This document shows, one piece after another, positions 47,301 through 60,205 of a DNA stretch of 64,000 nucleotides. The notes beneath the pieces are model-generated. The model ran no database searches and was not told the origin of the DNA. It worked only from the letters and a program-made list of their open reading frames with translations. The stretch is from NCBI GenBank assembly GCA_914767715.1, contig OU612069.1, positions 20,769,387 to 20,833,386 on the forward strand. The letters are read 5' to 3'. Made by a program: the position numbers and the translations under genes. This DNA is from Membranipora membranacea. Taxonomy: Eukaryota; Bryozoa; Gymnolaemata; Cheilostomatida; Membraniporidae. Within the stretch, counting starts at the first letter, position 1; the number at the start of each line of letters is the position of its first letter.

Positions 47301-50300
47301 GGTAAATTTCGATTTCATAATCTAAAGTTAAAGGGAGCTGTCATCGCATCAGACTTAAAAACGGTGACAGAGACAGCAATAACGTCATCCGTAATCAGGA
47401 GTTATATGCTGTCTGCCAATTTTTTTCAATGAAAAGACAACCTATGTATATACCTAGCTAGGATATGGCTGCTGATGACCATTTATCTAAGTTCAATATA
47501 GATTTGTGATGCCACCATGCCACTTGATAAATGAGCTTTTTTATCTCATCATACTGAGCATTGTATTTTGGCATTGATGACATAATCATTATGAAAAAAG
47601 TTAATGCAGCAAAATAATTTATTAGCAAATAAGATTAATCTCATATTTGATTTCGTACGGACAGGTTATAAGTAAGAAGGAGGAGGGAGATATATCACAG
47701 CTAATGAGAGATTCAGAGTTAGCTATAAGTGACGCTCATAAGTTTGCTGATAAACTTACTACTGATCTATCTCTGCTCGATGGTGTAAGTCATCAGGGGG
47801 GGGGGAGGCAGAGTCATCAGGGGGATTCACATCTTGATTGTGATATGATATTAAACGGGAGCGGCCATTGTGCAATGGGTAAGGCACGCGTCTTTCAATC
47901 GAGAGGTCCCGTGATCGATTCCCGGCGGATCACGGTGGTGTCAGGAAGAGTATCCGACCTCATTTACTCCATCAAGACCCAGTCCGTAGACCCGTACTGA
48001 TACCGAAACAACAAAAAAAACAAGCAACATCATGGTTTCTCACACGGTATCACAGGGTATCGAGACTATAAATGGATATGAGTTTTTATTTTAAATAGAC
48101 GTGAGTTTATTAAACGTATAAATATATAGATAGAGCATGGATTCTTTGTGTAGCCCAACTTTCTTGGGAAGAGATTTGAAGCTTAATTGTAGGGTTAGGG
48201 ATGGGCACTGATAAGGTACTAAGACTCAATCGAGTTATAAGCTCCGAGATAGTTTTATCTCGATTTCCTTGTGGCAGTGGCGGTCCTCTCGTTATTACAA
48301 AATGAATTTTGTTCTGTGAGACGCACCACTGTGAAAAATTTTCCAGCCATGAGAAAAATGTTGTGTTTTAAGTACTTAGCTGTCAAATCCTTGAAGCACT
48401 TTAACGATACTTGTTTCTCATAATTTTCCTCAATTATAATCAACATTGAGTGAACCTCAGAGATCTATATTAACTGGTTTGCGCTGTGCCAGATTGAATA
48501 TTTTTATCATGTTGTGAATGTCTATAATACGATTCTTACATTATTCATTAGTGTCTTATTTGTATCATGTATAATATATGTCATTTTATTTGCTCAGGCA
48601 AATGTTCACTCTATAGTGTCCTCAGAGGATCATGTACTACAGCTCATGCAGCTTATAGACGAGGCAGTCAAGGAAGTAACGTTGATAGAAGAGAGACTCT
48701 CATCATACGATCAAGTCATAGCTGTGAGTTATCTCCCCTATTACTAGATTACTAGAAGCTCTCCTAACCCACAAATTTGCATCGCTGTATTTACCTATAC
48801 CACTGCTCAGCATATAACCAATATTACTCTGGCTGAGTTTGATTTGGTAGGTTGAAAAAGAACGCGCTAGAAGAGAATCTCATATCACTGCCAAGTTCAA
48901 CTTGCTATGAGTTATAAATAATTGTTCCAGAAAACTTTTCAGGACAGAAAAAACTGTTCATTCATAAGCTTATACTTTTACTAGATGCTCTCCTCTCTCA
49001 CTAATTGTTTGAAAACATAATATGTTGTCAATGAATATCTAGTAGTCTTGTTGAGAGTGATCGTATGGCTCGAACTCTAGGTATTAATAGACTGTCTAGG
49101 CATCACCAGCATTGAATCATGTTACATATCTTAGCTCTTTGGATCCAGATTCAAAGTCTCAACAGAAGAATGGAAACAGCATGGAATCCGGCTGTTGAAT
49201 CAAACTTGATCTAGTGTTAATCAGCTAAGCACACAACTCTTCAACTGTCTTGCTCAATGTTTTTCATCTTACAAACAGCAGTATTATATATATACTTACA
49301 TGACATTGTATTATACAACTATGATAGGTGGTTAAAGAGGAGATGAGACGTATGAAGGAGAAAGATGATCTAATGAAAGTACAGGAATCTAATCATGAAC
49401 AGCTTATTGGCTCTCTGCAATCTTTAGTCGTAAGAATCAAATAGTATAGTCCTATAATTAAAAATACCGGGAAAATCAGGTCACACCAAAGTCAAATATT
49501 CTGATCGATAGATTTATTCTGAGTCGGTCTCAGTTTAGTGATATGCCGCCACGATGATGATATCATCAACTTTGCGTAGCTAGAAAATGCAGATAATTGG
49601 AAACTTTTTTTCAAATTACTTTCAATTGAAGTATCCCACTGTGTTTTGGCGCGAACGGTAATTATGTGTTTTGGCGCAAACGGTAATTATGTGTTCTCTG
49701 AGTAGTGTTGCTTTTGCTGTCAATCTAAGCTAGTTGTTCCTAGTGCAGTCTAACAATCTATGGTATTGCTTTCTTTTGACAGACTAGCCTTAATTTGGCC
49801 CACAGGCATCAGAAGGCCTTACTGAGTGCTGACTTATCCACAGCTGAGGGTATCAAAGATTGTACTGAGGCAGCGCAAGCTCTTCAGAACTGTATGCAGA
49901 CCGACATCGATACAGGTACGCAGTGTGGTGATTAGCATAGACTTGTTAATACACCTACAAATGATTCTATATTGGGCATTAGCATTGAGGCATTTAATGG
50001 TAGTCAACGTTACAATATTGAATTCTGTAGAAGTAGCATTGGTGTTATCATTGACTTGCAGTCCACATACCAGGTCTTTTAATGATAACTCAGTCAATTT
50101 CAATCAGACTGGGAGTTTGAAAATTGCAAAAGATTTGGCAGCTTGTCGTGAACAGTTTGGGGTCCTGTCTAAGTTTATTATTCGGCCTATGGTATCAAAG
50201 TAAGCCTTTCCAGTTGTGAAGAGGGTATTACTCCAGTCTGGTTGTAATTTTATAATTAAAATCTTCTCAGGCTGTTGCAAGCCGAGTTGCATTGGAGCTC

Positions 50301-53300
50301 TTAGTCTGAGGTACATATAGCTGGTTGTTTGGTTTATGTCTTACTCCGTATATACAAAAAAATAGCTGGTCAGGACAGACTGCTTAAGATTGTGCTTAGT
50401 TCATGATTTGAATTTCAGAATGCAATCAGTGCATCCAAAGATCGGGTCAAACAGCGCATCCCATTCATACCCTCCTTGTATGGCACATTTTTGTACACTC
50501 GCGTTAAAATGCTCACCTATGCTCACATATCACCGCTCTGTCCTGTACCGGTAGCGGGTGCTTGTCGGAGACCAAGCTCAATCAAACCTCTCCATCTGCT
50601 CCTGTGCTGGGCATCTTCCTCTCTCAAGCCACATGAATGTAGGTCTTTCCTGATTGTATCTGACCATCTATGCTTCGGGCGCCCACGTTTTCTTCTCCCT
50701 TGTATTTTCATGTCATAAGCTCTCCTGATATCTACATCTTCCTCTCTACGACAGACATGTCCAAACCATTCAAGCCTTCCTCTTCTTTTCATCAAGTCTG
50801 CTATTGCCATAACATTTGCTTCTTCTCTAATACTCTCGTTTGTCCTATGCTCCTCCAGGCTGATTCCGAGGCAATATCTCAACATTCTCATCTCACAGAC
50901 GCTAATTTTATCTTCCAGGTAGTCGGTTACTGGCCATGTTTCATTCCCGTATAACAGCACTGGGCGTATTACTGTTTTGTAGAGGAGCACTTTCAACCTC
51001 GTGTTAAAATGAATCGCTTAAATTTCCAAAGCTTATGGTGCCATTTTCGTCTTTGATTTAATTGTCCAGCCCAGAGCGATTTCTAAAGCTGGCCGTTCAT
51101 TTGGAGGAAACCAAAAACTGCACCACTGTTAAGGTTCTCTCATTGATTCTGATCCTTTTACAGCACTTCTCAGTATGGATGCTGTCAAGACACAGAAGAG
51201 TAAATTTGTCAGGTTTTCTTCGAAGTTTTCCAAAAGGCTTGCTCACCATCTAAACAACCTCTTTCTTCACAAGGTAAATAATTTGCCTTCAGTCAATTAT
51301 AATTGCTGGATTTTTTTAATTTTGGCTCAATAGATATTGTTAGCATGTGATTAGAAGTTACCTTATTCTGAAAAGAAAACAATTGAATCTAATTACTTGA
51401 CGCGCTTGCGCTTCTTTCAGTTAAATGAGAGCTATTTGAGAAATCATTTGCGGTCATATTAAGTAAATCCACAGGTTTATCATGCCAGCCAGTACTGAAA
51501 CAAAAAATATATTGTTTTCCATTAGCATAAAAGAAAAGAAGATGGTTACTGGTTATTAAAACATCTAACATTTAAATAGCTACCTCAGATATATAAGTCT
51601 GATACCCTGCATGCTGCTTTAATTATTTCTGTATGATTTTGTGAATTTCCCAGGATGGTGAAGGTAACCAGGTAAGATTTCATGTATAAGTGTAACCTGT
51701 ACCTGGCTCTCCGAGTGATCCCTCTCCCCAGGAGAGCCTTCGCACCGGGTGATCCCTGACACCAGGAGAGCCTTCTCACCGGGTGATCCCTGACACCAGG
51801 AGAGCCGAGTACAGGATCGTATGTGTATTGTGATTATAGGACTCCACACATTATATTGATTCTACACACAAAATCCAATTGTTTGAGGGCTCAAATTGCC
51901 GTCACTTGGGCTTTCATTATATTACACTTAAATTGAAAGATTAATTATGAGACTCCCACAGACTCAAGCAGTTTGAGCCCTGAAATTTCAAATAGATAGC
52001 TGAACTGAGTCGCAAGTACACGCCAAGCACCCCTTTATTACATCCAGCTGATGATTATTGCCAATTTCGTATTTCTGCTATTTCGTTCATAAAAACTTCA
52101 TATTTAATTTCACCAACTGTTCACCTCTTTTATTCACTCAATTTAAGCTTTTAATCTATCCATATCCTATTTATGGCTAAAATCAAGGCAAGCCGACCCA
52201 TACATCAAGCGTGATACATTTTGCCTAATTTAGAGTTGCTTCCCCTTTACTGATAAAATGGAAGCAACTCTAAATGCAGAAAAGGACCATCTGGGTAATG
52301 TTGGGTATAAATCATATCCCACCTGAGTTTTAATATGTAATGTTTAGTTGTTTAACCTCTCATAGCTTCTTCACAATGGTAGCTGGCTAGTAATGTTGCA
52401 GCTGAACATTCTAATAAAATTGCACCCAGAATTATGAATCACACACCTAGTTTGAGTGCTCAAACTGTGCGGGGAAAGCTGGTAGTGGCATTTCATTATC
52501 AACCACTTTCCCAACTGGGTAGGGGAATTAGCTGATAATGAAATGCCACTACCAGCTTTCCCGCACAATTTGAGCACTCAAACAACCACACACAAACAAC
52601 CACACACCCAGTTATTTTCTCTGTGATTTATGCAGAATATCAATGTTGTCTTTCTTACGGTATTCGACTTAAATATTACTGTTTCACCCAGAAGTTTCTA
52701 ATGGCTCTAAATTAATTGTTGATTTTTCACCTGGGTTGTTCCTTCTTCTGGATACAACATTTATACATTGTTGAACTGAATTATGACATTAAGTTTGGCA
52801 TTAATATTGACTTTCACAAAACTCCTATCTACTATTACAGCGAGGGTCAATACCTCTTGATTCGGACTCAATTACAATAATAGTTGAGCAATCCTCAGAT
52901 GAGTACACTATTTTTTAATGTCGATTAATTCATACTCTGCTGTATGGTTTACTTTTATTGACACATAGATAAACACAATGCAGAGCACACTGAGAGCGGG
53001 AGAACTGAGGATAACTTCACATAACCTACAGCACAGAGCACTACTACCTTACACTGGTCTTATGCTCTGGTTAAAGAGAGCTGATCCTGCCGGCTTCTTA
53101 CAACTACAAACTGTGAGTAATATACAAGCGGGAGAAAATTATACTTCTCTTTAATTTGATTCGAAAATTTCCAATTAAAGACTTCAGAAGGACCATAGCA
53201 ATACATAGTCTGGCAGTTCTGCAGTAGTCAAGCAATATTTTCACACTTAAAAAATTCAGAGCACGCCTGGGTAAAAATTACGTATAGTGTTAAAAATTGT

Positions 53301-56300
53301 CCTCCCTTCTCATATATGAGGTATGAGGTATTTGCGAAGCCTAGTGCTGAACCAGCCCAATAAACTATCACTTTTATCTACCTGAGAGAACTGTATAAAT
53401 TCATAAATGAAGTTATCTACTGTTGTAAAATGTCTCCTGACAATGGAACAATAATTATTTTGAACTTATGTGAAAAGAATGGTGATCAAGTATTTTGAAG
53501 TAGTAGCTTATTAGGTTGGCACAGCATTAGGCTACATGAATACCTCATAGCTCTTAGATGAGAAGGGAGGACAATTTCTAACACTGTACATAATTTTTAC
53601 CCCAAAGTGCTCTGAATTTTCTAAATGTGAACACAATGCATAATTACTGCATAATTAGCTGCCAGACTATATATTGCTGTGGTCCTTCCGTAGTCTTTAC
53701 GTTCAATATTTTACTTTCATTTTATGGTAAGCATATCAGTTAAGCATTCACAATATTACTAAATATTGAGTCTGCTGATCATTTTATTGGGAAAATCGAA
53801 ATTGGCGAATACTTTAACTCGTGAATTCAAGTATGGTTTGCCACGTTGCTAAATTTGTTTTGTTAATCTTTTCATCCAGTAGGGCACTATGCGGTAGAAA
53901 AGGCATGTTCAAGTTATTCTGATCTCACATATGGAAATCGAAGCTCATTGTCTATGTCATTGCGGGCAAAACCATAGCTGAACCTTTTAATACAATTACA
54001 GGATATTGTTATCTTGGTGTAATTGATTTTGGTTTGTGTACTTTGGAGTTGTGTTCTCACAATTTAAAATCCGCACCCTTTATATATCCCTTATATGCAA
54101 TCATATCATCCAACAAAGAGATCTACTGTTCCGTTCAGCTCTTCTCACATTTATAAGCCTCACACATTCTTACATCTTATTTTATAGGTATATACAAAGT
54201 CTTTACAAAAGGTTTATGAGCGAGAAATAGGGGCTTTCCTAGACACTGTTAAATTACGGGTTGGATCTAAGGACTCCAAACATGGAACTCTCTCTATAAA
54301 ACACAGCGCCGGGTCCAGTGAGAGCTTACAAAGTATAGATCCTCGTCAGCAGTCTGCCGATAAACAATCGAGGCAGGCATTCGATAAGGTGAGGTTTTAA
54401 GGCTTATCTTGTAAAACACTATGAAGATCACTCACTTCTCTGTTATAAAAGAGCTAATAGTGTCCACATGAGCACACACTAAGACTTTGGCTCTGTGGAT
54501 GAATCGAATACTTAAATTATCACATACCTTCGAATTTTCAGTTTGAAACTCCTTTGATTACTTAACCTCGGAGGTTTCACCTCGTCATCTGTTGAAAGGA
54601 TGATGGTTCATACATTGTGCTACTAATATTCACTTAGACCTTAATAGTGGTGTGTGTTGAAGAGTTGCACTAAATGAGTCTTTTATTAGCAGCCAATTCC
54701 CAAAATTGTCCAACAAAATGTGTCCAAGCTTATGCTGAAGTTTCCATTGAAGACCTTTCATATGTCTTATTTGTTCCCCCTAGCCTATTATTTGCAGAGA
54801 GAGCCCAAGAATGCTCAATCACATCAAACTCAAATACTCTATTAACTCTATGTATTCATATTGATATGATTTGTCTGTTTTGCACCAGATGGTAGAGAAG
54901 ACATTCGCCGAGTTGTCTCCCATTGTTGTAGCAGAGCAGGAGTTCTGTGTTAACTTCTTCCATATGAGTCAGGCGGCAGAGGGCGACACAACTGAGTGAG
55001 TTATATACTCTGACTATCTTACTCTATTTAGGTGTGAACGGGGGGGGGGGGAAAGTGTTAATTTGGATACAGTTCAACACATAATGAATGGGTAATCAAC
55101 GTGTGTATTCAATCACAATTTGGGGTTGTCTACCTTATAAAAGTATTAAACAAGAGCAGAAAACTACCACTATTGGTCAGTTCAAAGTTTGATATCATCA
55201 TCATCTCTGATATCATATCAGCAGGGAGTATGGGATCCCAAACTCCCTGATATCAGCAGGAAGGGGTGGATATACTCCCATCCTCCCTGCTATCAGTCAG
55301 AATACTGGACTATCATAGACGGATACGCAGGCCAAGGTGAGGTGATTGCTCGGCCAGACCTTATCATCTTACAAAACGCCTCGCTGACTTTCTGATTTCA
55401 ATATGCTGCCTTTGTTACTTTTCTGTTAATGTTATCCCTTATGTTTCCTCTCAGTGGTTTATACCACTGGCTGAAGAGAGCTCAGCCAAAAACTGACTCA
55501 GACAACAAGGAAGAAACGTTTGTCCTTATGTAAGAGCGCTATTATTGCTTCAAAATATGAAATAAGGAGTCTGGTTTAGTGTATGGACCTAAACTGAAGC
55601 AAGTCGTGCTAGTGGTAACAGGTAGACTGGTTCTGGGGTCCCCCAAAACAAAAAAGGTGGCCGTCTGACAAGGCTTGGTAGACCTAGCTCCCACATAGTG
55701 ACAAGTCCTCGGGCTTACAGAGATGGATCAATGTATACAGAATCTAAGTTACAACCAAAAGTCTCTGTACACCTAAGCTCACGGACGCCACCTTTCAGTT
55801 TAGCTCCATAAGCTACCAGATATCTGATTTGATTCTGCTAATCAAAAGTTGAATCTGATTCTGAATGATTTTCATCAAAAAATTAGTTGAAATAGCCCAA
55901 TGGCTGGCAGTTCACTCGAATCAATCAATCGTTTCAATGTTAGGTTTTCTTCCTCTCTTGTCTGCATGCAACATCGGTTATATTGATTGCTTATCACATT
56001 ATCTGGTCTAAAAGTAGGATTTGTATCAAAAAAGTAATTCGCTTTCCCCTCTGCTAATCAATTTGAATGACCTTTCGATAACAATTTTAACTAATTTCGA
56101 TATCAATATGTTTACATTACAAAAGCTGAGGGTGTAAGGCGTTGCGCTGGCGACAAAAAGGGCCGGTTTAAAATTGCTTAATCAAAAGACCAGAAGGACA
56201 ACTACCCTGGATTTAATGGTGACAGTGAGATGTGTATGGGAAACTTTTGATTTTGGACAACTACATATTTAATTAACGTTGTAATGTGAAAAAAATCTTG

Positions 56301-59300
56301 CTAATATGTCTAATAATAGCAGTGAAGTGAAAGATTAGAAGTCACCATGAAATTGACTACTCCTATATATTAGCCCTAAGTTCATATCAGGAAGTTCTCA
56401 TTCTAGTGATACTTTTTATGCAGCTTCCTATGGTGCAATCATGACTCAGATGGGACAGTTTTTTGTGGAGGAAATTGTCTCCAAAACTGGCTTAAAATAG
56501 CCCTGCAATTAGGATTTAATCAAATACATACAGATGATACAATGATAACCACTGACTTTCGATGTATAATTTTTCTCCTAGATAGAGTGCCAAGGGGGTG
56601 GTTTTTGTATCCCTCAGTAACACAGTTATGATGCTAGAGCTATATTTCATATTAGTTATCACAGACACGAATCAGACACGAATCAGACACACCAAATATA
56701 GAACAGGCATTTTTTACATATTTGATATACCCAACTATAAAACTTTATGCCAACATTAACTGTATTTGGGTTCATTGACCAGCTTCAACATTAAGAAATT
56801 TGAGGTGTTAATCATTTATTGCAAATGTTGATTTATGGAAAAAAAAAACGCTATCAATAAACATTCATCTATAAAAAGAAATTCGAATTTAGCTTTGATG
56901 ACGACAATGACTTGTTCCTTACTATGAGTTGTTCCTCAGTTTAACCAGGGAGAATGGTTTAACACCATAGCTGATCTGTTTACACCTTCAATTGTTTACA
57001 GCAACGCTTAGCCGTCAACAAGAATATGGCCATACCTTTTGTCACGTCTTTGTCAAGTATTTTTTAAAACATCTACCTGGTAATTGAACTCCCAGGTGAA
57101 GATTTCATCACTCTAGAAAATATCTTATTTTGTGAGATTTTTAATCTGTGTATTCTGAGAATCATGCCTTAGTGTCGCAACTTCCTCTGAGTAAAATTTA
57201 TGTCCTGCAATAAGTTAATTTTCTAATCTAAATAAAGCGGTCTAAATTATAAAGTTCTAATTTATATTTAAACATAATTTTAGCTGTTGTTAAAATACAC
57301 ATTCCTTTTATCAGAACTGATTAGCAGAAAGTCCTTGAAGTTTTGATCTAATCTTATTTTCTTGTTGTGATCATCCCTAATCAACAAAGCAAATCTGTTC
57401 TCTGGTGTTGTTTTCTAAAGCTTCTCTTAACTAAATGCCTTCAAACAACTCTCAGATTAGAGTTTGTTTGTGGAATGCAGACCTTGAACAAAAAGAGTAC
57501 ATTAAAAATAATTAGTTAGTCTTATTACCTGTGCGCAGGTATATCAAAGATCTCGTTAATCCGATAATGGAGACACAAATTACAACATGATCACAACAAT
57601 CCGCAGTAATAAGTAGAATTGGTAATAATTTTGGCTTATTATAGCACTGATAAATATTTGGTGTTAATTACTTATTTGTATTATCTAAATCATTATCGGT
57701 AAAAAACTCAATATAAGTTATCACGTAATGTATTATAAATGGAAGGTCATTCTAGTTTTATGACTGTTTAGTGGCTTTGTCCCAGACAGGCCCCTGGTAC
57801 TAATCTATAGATTTACCGACTATAGCTTGGTGTGTAATCCCTCAGATTATAATAGTAAAGAAGCGTGCCAGCAAGATTAATAATGATGATTCAACTTTTC
57901 TTTTTTTACTTAGACCACATCAAAAAGCCTAGGGTGTGGTGCCGAAAATCCTTCATCCAGTCAAACCAAATATTTGTTCTGAGTTATTTGATCCCTTTCC
58001 CTAATTGCCACTAGCTTAAAATTTGTTTGTATAGATTTTCATCTACCTGAAATTATGATTTTAATCTCTCACTACCTGCGATTGTAAAATTGAAGGGAGT
58101 AATTATCGCGTTAGTGGTGAGCAGGTATTTCTGTTATGTACTTTGCGGAACAGGTTGATGATTGCTTCCCTCTTCCTACTGAGAGATTACCACCACAATC
58201 TTACACATTGCTCAAATTGCTACTTCCAGATTTACTATTTCCATGTTATTGTGAACCTTGTACCGGCATAACATTACATAAGGAGATACTTAGACCATTT
58301 ATACGTGAATTTGAGTTACCAATATTTTGTTGACCATGCACCATGCATAGTTGAAGGTATATGGATTTGGGGATGGGGGTGGAGTAGACTAAGTTTACCT
58401 TTAATGTTAAAAGCAGCGGAATGATGCAAAAAATCTGACTTGTGTGGTCCCATACATGAAAGCAGGAATGTGATATACGGCAATATGCAATATGAGACAA
58501 TTATATGATATAATTGTAATGTTTTATATTAAATTTGGGTAATATACGATCCATCATGAAATGATTTATTGGAATGCCTTGTGTATTATATTACAGAAAA
58601 GCATCAGATAACGAGACTAGATTGCTACTTACAGATATCTACACTACTCTGGATAGAGACTTACAGAACTTCATCGCTCACTGTACCAAACAAGATACAT
58701 TGTAAGAAACATTAGACTAATTTAAGTGTTGGATAGAAAGTATGTTGGCAATAGCTCCACATTTCAACTTAAACCTGGAATCGTTCATTGATATCAGGTC
58801 TATTGGATCAGTGAGAATGGATGGGATCGACCTGATATCAATGATGTGTCCCTAATACATATTGGTATGCATCATGGGAGGTGAGACTCAGAAGACCCTG
58901 GGTTTTTCTCTCAGAACATCGGTTGTGATTATTTTTTGCTAAATAATTACACCGTAGCCTCCATGTAGGAGTTATCTCATGATGAAGAGCTCGGCGGGTA
59001 TAGACGGAAGTCAGTTTTCATTAAACTTTCCAGTTCCAAATTTCTTGAAATATAATGTCAATGATTTAGCTCCTTCCTATTTGGTACTGTGTTATTTTGG
59101 TGTCTGGCGCATGCAAAAAAATACAACAGTCTCTACCCTCAACTCAATCCCCCCCCCCCTAAATCAATTGCAGACAGACTGTCATTTAATCAAATCATCG
59201 AAATGACGTATTGCATATTTAACCACCACATCCAATTTGAAAAAAAATATGTCACAAGGGCCTCGAAAAGCGGCACACTTTTATAATCAAAGCTTTATAC

Positions 59301-60205
59301 AATCATAGGCATCTGTATTGTCATGTAACCCGTGTCAAGACTACATGCATGTGTCCTGGTTGGTAGATTGGTAGATGATTTGATGGGTAGCCGGAGATGA
59401 CCCTAGTTTGTCTTCACTTGTTATTTCTGTATAATTTACATAATAATGGATATTAGGTTTTAATTGTATGTAAAAACTCATCATATGGCATTGTTATACA
59501 GAATGAACACAATCTGTATTACAATGATCAATTATAGAAACTGGGCTGGGTCGCGGTGTGCCCCTGGCCTGTGGCGTCACGTCACGTGTAGGCATCTTAT
59601 CAGCAACACCGACCTCTGTCAGGGATGAGATAGAAAGCATGCGTCCCAAGTGATTAAAATAAAAAATTTGAGTTTTTACATTTTCCACATTATACACTCG
59701 GCAAGTTTAGTGTTACTCCAATTTGGAAGATTTCCCTTGTTGTAGAATATTAATTTAAGCTCATCGAAGTTTCAACTTTGCATTGTTCTACAAAGTAATA
59801 GTCAACACTAAAGGCCAATTATCTCTGCTTAGGACATTATCATTTTGGTAGTCTGAGCCCCCCAGACTTTTGCCCCTCGTCCGACGGCCCCCGGGCGAGA
59901 GAAAGCATGCTTTCTTAGCAAGTGAAGGACAACACAGAGGGAGAAATTAGGTAACTGCATATTTATCCACTCATCAAGTGAGCCTGCAACTTCAAGAATA
60001 TTTTGTTAATTGAGATATTTCCCCCTTTTGTATTGTACTACATTGTATGTATAATGTTTTATATTATATTATATTATATTGCAGTTACTCACTGAGTTTA
60101 CTTGTACACCTGAGTCACCACACTAAATCAGTACAAAGTGTGTTCTTATCTAAAGTATACGGTACGGCATCAGTTACTGTTAAGAGGGGATTCGATGACT
60201 ACATC
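44348..60205 (+). CDS. EXOC1: Exocyst complex component 1 (Sec3), 5' two thirds
   Basis: Phase-consistent exons: 44555-44743, 45367-45498, 45961-46070, 46611-46674, 47005-47087, 47665-47784, 48598-48723, 49328-49429, 49783-49915, 51164-51273, 51654-51671, 52841-52882, 52969-53112, 54188-54388, 54889-54995, 55455-55529, 58597-58701, 60085-60205. Together they encode ~660 residues. A possible start exon is 44348-44357 (ATG, donor GTAAGT). Exons 1-4 encode the Sec3 PH-like PI(4,5)P2/Rho-binding domain (CISVSKAKEAKKKKQPTFFC, KAEKGDGYKRKSTWELSDL, DVLLDKLYRWRADVVSERDD). Exons 6-8 encode the helical coiled-coil region (LMQLIDEAVKEVTLIEERLS). Exons 10-18 enter the Sec3 C-terminal rod (SKRLAHHLNNLFLHK, KVYEREIGAFLDTVKLRV, KVYGTASVTVKRGFDDYI). 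In animals Sec3 tethers exocytic vesicles to the plasma membrane. The last ~200-250 residues expected for the family are absent and should lie beyond 64000. The exon-12 donor (GTTGAG) is weak. Confidence 0.9.
44795..44880 (+). mobile_element. Possible tRNA-derived SINE head
   Basis: tcagctgttagagcggtgca resembles a pol III A box, and gggttcaatctacacc, about 40 bp on, resembles a B box (GGTTCAANNCC). It lies in the first intron of EXOC1. It is too degenerate to be a functional tRNA, and no 3' tail is clear. Confidence 0.4.
47857..48022 (+). mobile_element. tRNA-derived SINE in an EXOC1 intron
   Basis: The head has an A-box-like tgtgcaatgggtaaggcacg and a B-box-like cgtgatcgattcccggc with the tRNA-like spacing of ~35 bp. 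It is followed by a ggtggtgtcaggaagagtat block typical of the body of many invertebrate and vertebrate tRNA SINEs, and an A-rich tail (aacaacaaaaaaaacaagc). It is inserted in intron 6, just after a G-rich CATCAGGGGG-type duplication next to the exon-6 donor. Confidence 0.7.
49140..49218. repeat. Degenerate foldback, related to family 1
   Basis: The right end gaatcaaacttgatctagtg matches the family-1 terminal word. The left part (ggatccagattcaaagtctc) is partly complementary. Located in EXOC1 intron 7. Confidence 0.4.
49641..49694. repeat. 27-bp tandem duplicate
   Basis: gtgttttggcgcgaacggta with attat, then a second copy with one change. In EXOC1 intron 8. Confidence 0.8.
50523..50996 (-). 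pseudogene. RTE-like LINE, C-terminal end, antisense in EXOC1 intron 9
   Basis: A 157-codon frame: LLYKTVIRPVLLYGNETWPV, MRMLRYCLGISLEEHRTNES, RGRLEWFGHVCRREEDVDIR, GRRKRGRPKHRWSDTIRKDL. This is the well-known tail of RTE/BovB-like RTs (often annotated as craniofacial development protein 2-like). The element is 5'-truncated, with the catalytic core absent, and is oriented against the host gene. Confidence 0.85.
51703..51811. repeat. 34-bp tandem repeat, ~3 copies
   Basis: Units of aggagagccttctcaccggg plus tgatccctgacacc, the first diverged. It starts about 30 bp after the 18-nt EXOC1 exon 11. Confidence 0.85.
52218..52285. repeat. Short hairpin element
   Basis: Perfect 15-bp inner arms tttagagttgcttcc / ggaagcaactctaaa (52229-52243, 52260-52274) with weaker outer pairing. 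In EXOC1 intron 11. Confidence 0.75.
52450..52583. mobile_element. Foldback (MITE-like) element, ~134 bp
   Basis: ~52-bp arms, over 95% complementary, starting gtttgagtgctcaaactgtg and ending gcacaatttgagcactcaaac, with a ~30-bp loop. The arm ends are themselves palindromic (tttgagtgctcaaa). In EXOC1 intron 11. Confidence 0.85.
53175..53701. mobile_element. Long-TIR element, ~525 bp
   Basis: Left arm 53175 to about 53370 and right arm about 53500-53701 are inverted copies at ~80-85%. Shared blocks include aaggaccatagcaatacata and gtcctcccttctcatatatg with their complements. No coding capacity. In EXOC1 intron 13. Confidence 0.75.
55187..55315. repeat. Foldback repeat rich in GATATCAGCAGGGAG words
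   Basis: gatatcagcagggagtatg-like arms alternate with complementary actccctgatatcagc and cctccctgctatcag segments, giving two adjacent imperfect hairpins. In EXOC1 intron 15. Confidence 0.55.
55530..58596. other. 3-kb EXOC1 intron 16
   Basis: No gene or complete repeat recognised. aaaggtggccgtctgacaagg near 55657 resembles a family-2 foldback end. Otherwise AT-rich. Confidence 0.4.
58782..58837. repeat. Hairpin
   Basis: Arms cattgatatcaggtc / gacctgatatcaatg around a ~27-bp loop. In EXOC1 intron 17. Confidence 0.8.

Noticed and set aside
47857-47930. Functional tRNA gene
   Set aside because: A and B boxes are present but there is no cloverleaf acceptor pairing; the SINE body follows.
58136-58333. 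EXOC1 exon within intron 16
   Set aside because: The frame has no similarity to Sec3 and exons 16 and 17 already join in phase without it.
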